Assembly (NCBI RefSeq): GCF_900129635.1
Contig: NZ_FSRB01000001.1
Span: 2,953,501 to 3,017,500 of the forward strand
DNA length: 64,000 nt
Source of the DNA: Singulisphaera sp. GP187
Lineage (GTDB): Bacteria; Planctomycetota; Planctomycetia; Isosphaerales; Isosphaeraceae
Direction of reading: 5' to 3'
Under the pieces are notes generated by a model. That model had not been told where the DNA came from. It was given only the letters and a program-made list of their open reading frames with translations, and ran no database searches. Every line of letters begins with the position of its first letter. Position 1 is the first letter of the stretch. Positions 44,354-51,535 of the stretch are shown here, piece after piece. The position numbers and the translations under genes are program-made.

Positions 44354-45232
44354 CTAGTCCGCCTCTCGGGTCCGAACACGCCACAACTCATTGTAAGTTT
44401 CGTTCCCCGGTTCGACCACTACCTTCTGCTGCCCCCGCCGTAACACCCGGGGCGGCGGCGGCACCTCGTGCGTGCGGTCCGACCGCGCGGACGAACCGAG
44501 TCGGTCGAGCACGTCGATCAAGTCGGCCGGGTCACAAGGGAGCTCTAAACAGGCCGAGGCCCCCTGCGCGCGGGCCTGTCCGACCAACCCACGATCGGCC
44601 AAGCCGATCAGGGCGACGACCGTCCCGACCTGAGCACGCCGAGCCAACGTCCGACCCCAGTCAGGTTCCAAGACGGGGACATCCCAAATCGCCAGGCCCC
44701 CCGGTTCCACTTCATTCCAGTCGACCGCTTTCCGGATCGGGTAACCGGCCGATGCACAGACGTCGCCCAGCGCTTCGCGCAACTCATAGTTGCTGCTGAC
44801 GACGTCGATCGAAGGGCGGGGCGTCGTTCCTCGCCCGTCCCCCCTGCCCTCACCGACGCCAACGCCGACGCTCCCGACCAAGTGTCGAGCGATTGTCTCA
44901 CGCGCGGTGGCCTCGGGCAGGACCACGTCCACCAGGACCGACCAGCGCAAGAGGTCGGCGTAGCGGACGTGCGGCCCGACGCAGAGGATCACCCGGAGCG
45001 AAGTCGCCCGATCCTTCCGCAGCCGGGCCAGCCGATCGGCATCTTGCCGTGTCAGGAGCGTGCGATGAATGACAAGCGTCGCGGGATCGGGGAGTTCGTG
45101 GAGCAGGCCGTCCGACCATTCCCCCGCACAGTTGACTCGCAGGACGGCTCGAGGAAGCGCATCGACGATCGCGACCACCCAGGGGTCGTCCAGGTCGCCG
45201 ACGAACCAGATTGATCGTCCCGACGCGTTCAC
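44354..45232 (-). CDS. Hypothetical protein with degenerate receiver-like domains
   Basis: A 292-residue protein of unknown function. Residues 1-~115 and ~140-245 each read like a CheY-type alpha/beta fold. The second has strand-helix patterns such as IDVVSSNYELREALGDVCAS and VVALIGLADRGLVGQARAQG. Neither has the phosphoacceptor Asp/Lys set of a true receiver. A Gly-rich linker (GVGVGEGRGDGRG) joins them. The last ~45 residues are basic. It lies 59 bp upstream of mfd on the same strand. Confidence 0.6.
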   Translation of the reverse strand: MNASGRSIWFVGDLDDPWVVAIVDALPRAVLRVNCAGEWSDGLLHELPDPATLVIHRTLLTRQDADRLARLRKDRATSLRVILCVGPHVRYADLLRWSVLVDVVLPEATARETIARHLVGSVGVGVGEGRGDGRGTTPRPSIDVVSSNYELREALGDVCASAGYPIRKAVDWNEVEPGGLAIWDVPVLEPDWGRTLARRAQVGTVVALIGLADRGLVGQARAQGASACLELPCDPADLIDVLDRLGSSARSDRTHEVPPPPRVLRRGQQKVVVEPGNETYNELWRVRTREAD

Positions 45233-45518
45233 CGTCGGAGCCTCCCTGCTCTCGTCGTGACCGACTTCCGCCCTGCTTGGGCTTCCACGTCGTGGAACCG
45301 ACTGTCGCGGACCTTACCATACCTTCCCATTTTCGACAATCGCGGCAAGCCGGGATCTCCCAGCCCCGATCTCTTCCTCAGGGAGGAGGCGGGGCGAATT
45401 CGCCAACACGAACCAAGCCCGGTGACGTTTTGCGTCCGAGCCAGACCTCGGGTATGGTGGACACCCTCTCAGGATTCGGTCATGCTCGCGCTCCTCATCT
45501 TCCCGTAGGAAAGCCGCC

Positions 45519-46787
45519 ATGAATTCGCTCGATCGCCGCACGTTTATGAGCACGACCCTCGGCGGCCTGTCGATGTTCGCGACGGGGACATTACTCCTGG
45601 CTCAGGAGCGCGACTCGAAGGCGAACGCCGAAGGCCGACCCGACACCCTCTTCCTCACCTGGCAGCGCGACCCCACGACGACCATGACCGTGCAGTGGGT
45701 CGCCCCGGCCGCACCCGAAGGGGCGACGGTCGACTGCGCGGAGCGCGGCAAACCGGTGGCGTCCCAGACGGTCGCCACGAAACAATCCCCTTATCCGATG
45801 ACCAACCTGAAGGTCTTTCGGGCCGAGTTGACCGGACTGACGCCTGGAACCGAATACCAGTTCCAGATCAACAATCAATCGCCTGTCCATCGTTTCCGCA
45901 CGATGCCCGCCAAAGCGACCGACTCGTTCCAGTTCGTCTCCGGCGGCGATTGCGACGTCAATCAACACGCGATCGCCAACAACATCCTGGCCGCCAAACA
46001 GAACCCGATGTTCACCCTCATCGGTGGCGACCTGGCCTATGACAATGGGACCAGCGTTGAGCGAAGCCTGAGCTTTCTCCGCAACTACAGCCAGCACATG
46101 ATCGACTCGGAGGGCCGGCTGATTCCGATGGTCGTCGGCATCGGCAACCACGAGGTCAAAGGGAGCTACGGCCAGACGCGGAAGGAAAGCCCGTTCTACC
46201 TCGCCGTCCACGACGGCCTCTACGCCGAGCGCACGTTCGCCACCCTCGACTTCGGCGACTACCTGAGCCTGATCCTGCTGGATACCGGGCACATCGCTCC
46301 GATCGACGGCGAGCAGACCGCCTGGCTCGACAAGGTGCTGGCCGAGCGCGCCGAGCGGCCGCACGTGATCGCCGTCAACCACGTCCCGGCCTACCCGTCG
46401 TTCCGGAAGTTCGAGGCCGAGGGAGGCAAGGCCGGCACCGGCGAGCTGAACCGCACCCAGTGGGTGCCTCTGTTCGAGCGGCATAACGTCGACGTGGTCC
46501 TCGAGCACCACGATCATACGTTCAAACGAACCCATCCTCTCAAAGACGGGATGGTGAACGCCAACGGCATCCTCTATCTGGGTGACGGGTCATGGGGCAA
46601 GCTCCGCTCGCCCGCCTCCCCTGAGCAACGTCCTTACCTGGCGAAGACGAGCGAAGCGTACCACATGACCCTCCATCGCTTTGAGGGCGAGCAGCGGTTT
46701 CATATGGCGCTTCAAGAAAATGGCCGTGTGATCGACATCTGCACCACGCGGAAGCGTCCGCGCCGAGTCGCCGGCCGCAAGGCCTGA
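45519..46787 (+). CDS. Tat-exported metallophosphoesterase (purple acid phosphatase-like)
   Basis: A 422-residue protein. The N-terminus LDRRTFMSTTLGGLSMFA is a twin-arginine signal. A fibronectin-type III-like domain follows (~45-130; LTGLTPGTEYQFQI). The phosphoesterase domain shows GGDCD, GGDLAYDNG, GIGNHEV, VNHVPAYPS and HHDHTFKR, the metal ligands of the calcineurin-like fold in the right order. It probably hydrolyses phosphomonoesters outside the cytoplasmic membrane. Confidence 0.9.
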   Translation: MNSLDRRTFMSTTLGGLSMFATGTLLLAQERDSKANAEGRPDTLFLTWQRDPTTTMTVQWVAPAAPEGATVDCAERGKPVASQTVATKQSPYPMTNLKVFRAELTGLTPGTEYQFQINNQSPVHRFRTMPAKATDSFQFVSGGDCDVNQHAIANNILAAKQNPMFTLIGGDLAYDNGTSVERSLSFLRNYSQHMIDSEGRLIPMVVGIGNHEVKGSYGQTRKESPFYLAVHDGLYAERTFATLDFGDYLSLILLDTGHIAPIDGEQTAWLDKVLAERAERPHVIAVNHVPAYPSFRKFEAEGGKAGTGELNRTQWVPLFERHNVDVVLEHHDHTFKRTHPLKDGMVNANGILYLGDGSWGKLRSPASPEQRPYLAKTSEAYHMTLHRFEGEQRFHMALQENGRVIDICTTRKRPRRVAGRKA

Positions 46788-46826
46788 GCCCGTCGTACGG
46801 CCGGCGTGTCGGGCGAAACCAATGGC

Positions 46827-48260
46827 TCAGCGCGATGGACGAGTGAGGTCCATCGCCGAGTCATGCGAACCGAGCAAGATTCTCACCAGCTTCGCTCTCA
46901 GGTTCCGGCTCTCCAGCCTGTAGGCGGCGAGAAATTCCGTGGCGATCGCATGGAGCACCTGCGGATCGCGTTGGGAACCTCGGGCAGGCTCCGCCCGCGA
47001 TCGATGGTCGGCAACTCGTCCGAAAGCATGAGAATCCATCGGAGAGGTCGCTCGCCCCAACGAGGGGGGAACCTCCTCCATCGCGTTCCGGAGAATCGAC
47101 TCCACCTCATCATGCCAACGGAAGCCGGCCGACTCCGCGTCTCCATCCTCAAACAAGGACTCAAACGGAGACGCAACGTCCCGCGTGGCAACACGTCGCG
47201 ATGAGAGCTCGTCGCGCAGGCCGCGGAGTTCCTCCGCAAGCCCTCTGAGCTCCCGTAACTCTTCGTCCATCGCATCGCGATGATCGCGGTGCATTGCGGC
47301 GACGACCCTCGACATCATCAAAACCTGCCGAAGCTGGTCGGGCATCGACGCCGGTTCTTCGAAGGGTTGGAGCGAAGCGAGCCGATCGGCATCATCCTCG
47401 CAAATCGGCAGATCGCCGAAATGCGGACTTGTCTCAGACAACTCCGCGGCGACCAAACTGTCTCCCCCCGCGTCATAGCGAATGCGAACGGTGAACGGAC
47501 CGATGCCGATTTCCGCCCCCTCCGCCAGGTAGGCGATGCGAGTCGCCATGTCATCCACATAGACCCCGCCGTGCGAGAGGAGGTCGATGAGCCAGACTCC
47601 TGACTTCGTTCGCAAGAGTGCGCAATGGACCTCTGAAACCAAGGGCGAGTGAAGCCTTAGCTGACAGGTCGGTGCGCGACCGATGAGGACCATGACCCGA
47701 CTCATCGACCACGATTGCGGCCGGGCTCCCCCGTTACTGACCTCAAGAGTCACCGCAGGCATCGGATGCGTTTTCGCATAATCCGCCGAGAGCGGACTCG
47801 GCGACTCCGGGAGGGAAGCATGCTCCCGTCCATCCCCCCCGCGCATCCTGAGCCCGACCGGCCCCAGTCGCAACTCGCGTAACCCATCCAGCCAACCCGC
47901 CCGGCACTCGGTTCCGTCCACGACCAGTCCCGCTCGGGAGCCGAGATCGAGGGCGAACAGACGCCCACCCACGGTCTGCACATAGCAGTGGCGTCGGCCG
48001 ACCTGTTCATTCTGAAGTTCCACGTCGGCATCAGGATGCCGCCCGCAAATCAAGAACGGCTGGCGGACGATTCGCCGCGCTCGGTGGACCGCCCCATCAT
48101 CCTCGACGTCAACAAGCAATGGTCCGGCAGCGCCACAGGCTTCGGAAAATCGCTCCATCAGGTTCCGATCCACGGCATAATCCTCGGAAACGGCAATGTT
48201 GCAGAGCAAGCGTTTGCAATCCTCATAATGCATGCGCCAACCCATTTTGACGACATGCAC
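46827..48260 (-). CDS. Double FHA-domain protein
   Basis: A protein of up to 477 residues. The first FHA domain (~65-125) shows FLICGRHPDADVELQ and VGRRHCYV; the second (~190-250) shows VLIGRAPTCQLRLHS, VSEVHCALL and GGVYVDD. The Gly-Arg and Ser/Arg-x-x-His core is kept in both, so phosphothreonine binding is likely. The C-terminal ~170 residues are helical and contain a possible coiled coil (DEELRELRGLAEELRGLRDE). Start is uncertain: ATG at 48260 or the in-frame ATG at 48158 (MERFSEAC). No kinase gene is adjacent. Confidence 0.8.
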   Translation of the reverse strand: MHVVKMGWRMHYEDCKRLLCNIAVSEDYAVDRNLMERFSEACGAAGPLLVDVEDDGAVHRARRIVRQPFLICGRHPDADVELQNEQVGRRHCYVQTVGGRLFALDLGSRAGLVVDGTECRAGWLDGLRELRLGPVGLRMRGGDGREHASLPESPSPLSADYAKTHPMPAVTLEVSNGGARPQSWSMSRVMVLIGRAPTCQLRLHSPLVSEVHCALLRTKSGVWLIDLLSHGGVYVDDMATRIAYLAEGAEIGIGPFTVRIRYDAGGDSLVAAELSETSPHFGDLPICEDDADRLASLQPFEEPASMPDQLRQVLMMSRVVAAMHRDHRDAMDEELRELRGLAEELRGLRDELSSRRVATRDVASPFESLFEDGDAESAGFRWHDEVESILRNAMEEVPPSLGRATSPMDSHAFGRVADHRSRAEPARGSQRDPQVLHAIATEFLAAYRLESRNLRAKLVRILLGSHDSAMDLTRPSR

Positions 48261-49346
48261 ACCAATATCATGATTCCCTGCAATGATGGCTCGAACGGAT
48301 GGAGGGAACTCTTGACGTGGAGTGAATCACGTCCAATCCGCCTGCCCAGCCGGCAACTTCGCCCAGGTTCAGGGTACGACACGCCCTGGCAAAGCGGAGA
48401 CCAGGCCCAACAGCCAAACGTTGTCCTTGTAACTCGCAACAAGGATTGCAGATCCGCGAGTTCGCCATCATCGTAATACCTTCTAAAGCAAATGCAATGC
48501 TCCAACGCCCGAATTGCATCCGTCCATTGTTCAACAAATAACGTGACAATACGATAGGATCCAACAAATCGAACTCCAGATCACGGCTTACCACGTCGAG
48601 TTCTTCGATCGCCAAGTTTCCACAAGCTTACAAGTCGCGACATAACGACCACCAACGATACATGCCATCGGCTTATTGAGGCTTATGGCTAAGAATCGTT
48701 TGATTCAAGACACGCCGCGCAAACCTACGTTCAGCTCCCGACGACGATCATGGTCATGACGTCAAGCATCCACAGTGGTTTTCGATGGGGTCGCGCCCAA
48801 AGAGGTTGAGCCCGGAGTGGGCGATCTCGGGCGAGTTGCAATCGTCTCCCATGTCCCACGCGTCAGCCGGAGGGCGATCGCTCCAAGCCGCTGGCCGGTC
48901 TTTTCCATTGATTCTCTGAGACGCAGCCCGGCTCTCCCCATGCGGTTGTGTGCTCTTTCCTTTCGGACACATCCCGTCGCGCTCAAGACGCAGCGTGATA
49001 CAGAGACATCGTGAGTACCGGCTCAAGAGCGTCAGCGACGATGGGAAAGCCGCACTTTCGCGGTTTGCGCTCGGATGGACCACAGGTCAAGCGATCTGGG
49101 TGGCTGGTGTCCGTACGCGGACCCTGGTTTTCCTGATGGCCCGCGTACCGGGTCCGCGTACGGACACCAGCCACCCAGTCGTGCGCAACTCGAGGGCAAA
49201 CCGCTGGAGGACGGAATGGCCCCGTAATTACTGGGGTTGAATACCACACCGGCTTCGGCGATGATCTCAACCAGTAGTGTACGCATCCCGTTTTGAATCA
49301 TGGATGATCCGATGTTAACGGCAAGCCCCCCCGCCCTTTCGTTGTC
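48261..49346. other. Gene-poor region containing a long hairpin
   Basis: Nearly 1.1 kb without a gene I can support. Short open frames exist on both strands but have no family features. The only clear structure is the 83-bp hairpin at 49096-49178, listed separately. The region may contain decayed genes. Confidence 0.45.
49096..49178. repeat. Long perfect hairpin repeat
   Basis: A 29-bp arm at 49096-49124, beginning CTGGGTGGCTGGTGTCCGTA, is repeated without mismatch in inverted orientation at 49150-49178. The loop is 25 bp. The arm itself contains the dyad GTCCGTACGCGGAC. Size and perfection suggest a mobile REPIN/MITE-like element or a strong RNA hairpin. Confidence 0.85.
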
Positions 49347-49979
49347 TTGTTGAACACGGCGGCCCTCTGGCTCGCGATCGGTCACCTCACGGCGGCCCGC
49401 GCTGCCCCAATCACATATCAATTCGCCGGCACAATCAACACGGCTGATGCCTCGACAGGCTTCGCTCCCGGGACCCCATTCGCGGGCACCTTCACGTACG
49501 ACCCTAATGCGGAGCCAGGCGATTATTTGGGGAGCACAGCCACTTACACGCGGCCGTTCGATCCCCCCTATTCCGGCAGTCCGACGATGACGTTTGCAGC
49601 AAGTGGGGAAGAAGTCAAGAGCTCGACCTTTCTCAATGTGACGTCCAATGACCCTCCCGCGTCGAGGATGGATATCATGGGGGTGGTTACCTCTTCGGGC
49701 GACGGGAGATGGTTCCGCACGGAACTCCAATTGATGAACCCGGTCGGGCTTGTTTATGGATCGTACGGACCGACGTCCACCCTGAGCCTCGCAAACTTCT
49801 CGGAGGGGATTCTCAACGTTACGTGGGCCCACGATGGCATCACACAGACTATGTTCACCGGCACGGTCACGTCCTTGACGGCGTCGACGGTGCCCGAACC
49901 CTCATCGGCGACCCTGGTTTGCCTCGCCGCAGCCGGATGCCTGGTACATTCCCGTCGCCGTCAGGAGCGATCCGACTGA
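49347..49979 (+). CDS. PEP-CTERM sorting-domain protein, N-terminus uncertain
   Basis: A 210-residue exported protein. The C-terminus has the sorting signal VPEPSSATLVCLAAAGCLVH followed by a basic tail (SRRRQERSD), the substrate pattern of exosortase/EpsH systems. The N-terminus is a hydrophobic signal-like stretch ending ARAAP. No ATG or GTG is in frame after the upstream stop; the only candidates are the TTGs at 49347 and 49350. The usual basic N-terminal residues are therefore missing, so the start may have been lost. No exosortase gene is in the window. Confidence 0.7.
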   Translation: MLNTAALWLAIGHLTAARAAPITYQFAGTINTADASTGFAPGTPFAGTFTYDPNAEPGDYLGSTATYTRPFDPPYSGSPTMTFAASGEEVKSSTFLNVTSNDPPASRMDIMGVVTSSGDGRWFRTELQLMNPVGLVYGSYGPTSTLSLANFSEGILNVTWAHDGITQTMFTGTVTSLTASTVPEPSSATLVCLAAAGCLVHSRRRQERSD

Positions 49980-50059
49980 GTCCATCGGAAATCGCACGAC
50001 GTTGGGGCAGTCACGGCAACCATCGTCACTCTGGATCGTCACGCGGTATCGCAACCCTG

Positions 50060-50102
50060 GCCCCGTCACTCGATTCTTTGCGAGATCGCGGGGCTTTTCT
50101 TT
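50060..50102 (+). terminator. Rho-independent terminator after the PEP-CTERM gene
   Basis: GCCCCG at 50060-50065 pairs with CGGGGC at 50089-50094, with further pairing of CACTCG and CGAG inside. TTTTCTTT follows at once. It lies 81 bp after the PEP-CTERM stop and points in its direction. Confidence 0.7.
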
Positions 50103-50203
50103 GCGCAAGGCCGTACGGCGACGGCGCATTTTCAAGCCGTAAAGCCATGCAAGATGAGGCTTTAGACGCCTCTTGTCGCCTTCAGACGTGTCCTGACGAT
50201 AAA

Positions 50204-50272
50204 TACCGGCGGCCGGACTTGAACCGGCACGGGGGTTACCCCCCTGAGGATTTTAAGTCCTCAGCGTATGCC
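50204..50272 (-). pseudogene. 3' fragment of a tRNA-Leu(UAA) gene; probable attachment site
   Basis: On the minus strand the D-arm end GGCATACGCT is followed by the anticodon arm GAGGA-CTTAAAA-TCCTC (anticodon TAA at 50255-50253). Then come a class II variable arm (GGGGGTAACCCCC), a full T arm (GCCGG-TTCAAGT-CCGGC) and the acceptor strand CGCCGGT plus discriminator A. The matching 5' acceptor strand ACCGGCG and the first half of the D arm are absent upstream. This is what an element leaves when it integrates in the 3' half of a tRNA gene. The polarity puts the chromosome on the low-coordinate side and the island on the high-coordinate side. Confidence 0.75.
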
Positions 50273-50390
50273 GTGAGAGTGGGGCTGGCGTGGCGTTGGA
50301 ATGACAGTTAACTCGTTAATTTGCAAAGTGGTTATGGTGATTGAATTCACCTGGCTCATTGTAGCCACGTTGGGCTGATACGGCCAGTCC

Positions 50391-50409
50391 TGTTACCAAA
50401 TTGTTACCA
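50391..50409. repeat. Tandem TGTTACCA repeats, 11-bp period
   Basis: TGTTACCA occurs at 50391-50398 and 50402-50409, one helical turn apart, about 120 bp inside the tRNA fragment. Such phased short direct repeats resemble arm-type integrase or excisionase sites. No integrase gene is visible, so this is a suggestion. Confidence 0.3.
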
Positions 50410-50486
50410 TTTCGGGCGGCGATAGGTACGCCGGGATGGACAGTACCAACCAGATGGCTGATTTCGGCCAGGAGGTCGGTCATCTC

Positions 50487-50840
50487 CTACTTGCTCCCCT
50501 TACCCGTGATGAAGCCCACTCCGCCGGCGACGATGGCCGTGATGACGTTCATCGCCTTTTCCGTCAGCCCGGACTTCGGATCGCCTTTCGCCGCGATGGA
50601 GGCGCTGACCAGAAAGGTGACCCCGACGACACCCAGCACGAAGACGTGAACTCACAAGCTGAGCTTCCGCTTGTGAGTCTCCTCCGCTTCGTGCATGCGA
50701 AGCTTGTGGTCAGCTTCGGCTTCTTCCCGTGTTAATCGGGATGTATGCTCATCCGGCGTTTCGGACGATTTGAGCGAGAACTCACCAACCTCTTTGAACG
50801 CGGCAAGATCGACCGTCTTCGGCTGCTTGGGAGCAGTCAT
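50487..50840 (-). pseudogene. Small single-pass membrane protein interrupted by an in-frame TGA
   Basis: The frame gives 62 residues, mostly charged and helical (LTREEAEADHKLRMHEAEET, then HKRKLSL), then a TGA at 50654-50652. It continues in the same frame for 54 more residues: VHVFVLGVVGVTFLVSASIA, a short loop, and a second hydrophobic stretch ending ITGKGSK and TAG. The TGA falls exactly where the membrane helix begins; a TGG (Trp) there would give one normal protein of 117 residues. I read it as a recent nonsense mutation. It follows the ribbon-helix-helix-like gene by 9 bp. Confidence 0.6.
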
Positions 50841-50849
50841 GAATGCCCC

Positions 50850-51116
50850 TTAGAAGCCGACGAGTTCGATATCCAAAACCTCGGGTGAAGAGGCGACGCC
50901 AAAATGCTTGCCATCCCGCTTGGCGTCAAGCGCCGTCCTGAACATTCCGAGAGCCAAGCGGATCACATCCCCCTCGCTCAAGCCCGACCTGCTGGCCAAG
51001 TCGCCGAGAAATTTGTCGGCCTCGGGGGTCATGCCGAGATTCCTCTCGATGCGTGCGGTCGCCGTTCCGCCAAGTGAAATACCGCCGGAAGCGGTCGCTT
51101 CATGCTGAGTACCCAT
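50850..51116 (-). CDS. Small ribbon-helix-helix-like DNA-binding protein
   Basis: An 88-residue protein with a strong ribosome site (AAGGAGG, 7 bp before the ATG). The segment FLGDLASRSGLSEGDVIRLA followed by LGMFRTALDAKRDGKHFGVA resembles ribbon-helix-helix proteins such as CopG/Arc relatives. It is the first gene of a two-gene unit with the broken membrane protein. Antitoxin-type repressors have this size, but the partner is not a known toxin. Confidence 0.6.
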   Translation of the reverse strand: MGTQHEATASGGISLGGTATARIERNLGMTPEADKFLGDLASRSGLSEGDVIRLALGMFRTALDAKRDGKHFGVASSPEVLDIELVGF

Positions 51117-51535
51117 GGCGTGCCTCCTTGGGTTTTCGGTCTTCGATCAACTCCCCTATTCTATCGCTAAAAGGCCCCATGTCCCCTGACGGCCGTCCTA
51201 TTCTCGAGCCGATCAGCCGCCCTGCTGGTTGGATCTACAGCCCATATCCCAACGAACACACTGAATCCCGGTGCGTGACCCCTGGCAAATTATGGCCACC
51301 TTGTAGTGATCGTTCGCTGCTCCGGAGCCAGGCCCCCCTTCTCCGCCCCATCTGCGGGTTCTTTCCCAAGTGAGAAGCCCGTCGCCTTGAAGGCATCGTT
51401 GCTGCCATGTGATGCCTTCCTTATGAAAAATGCGCGCCACGCTTCCTATCCCGCTCTCAAGCGCTCACTTGGCTGGAATACTGTGCATGAGGCCACCATG
51501 GACTCCTTCCATTCTTGATCTCAAGGGCACTCCAA
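51117..51535. other. Intergenic region at the island, no supported gene
   Basis: These 419 bp lie between the start of the small DNA-binding gene and the left insertion sequence. Open frames have no recognisable features. The last six bases, CTCCAA at 51530-51535, are half of an IS target duplication. Confidence 0.45.

Noticed and set aside
50200..50300. An intact tRNA gene
   Set aside because: The 5' acceptor strand complementary to CGCCGGT is absent within 100 bp upstream, so it cannot fold as a full tRNA.
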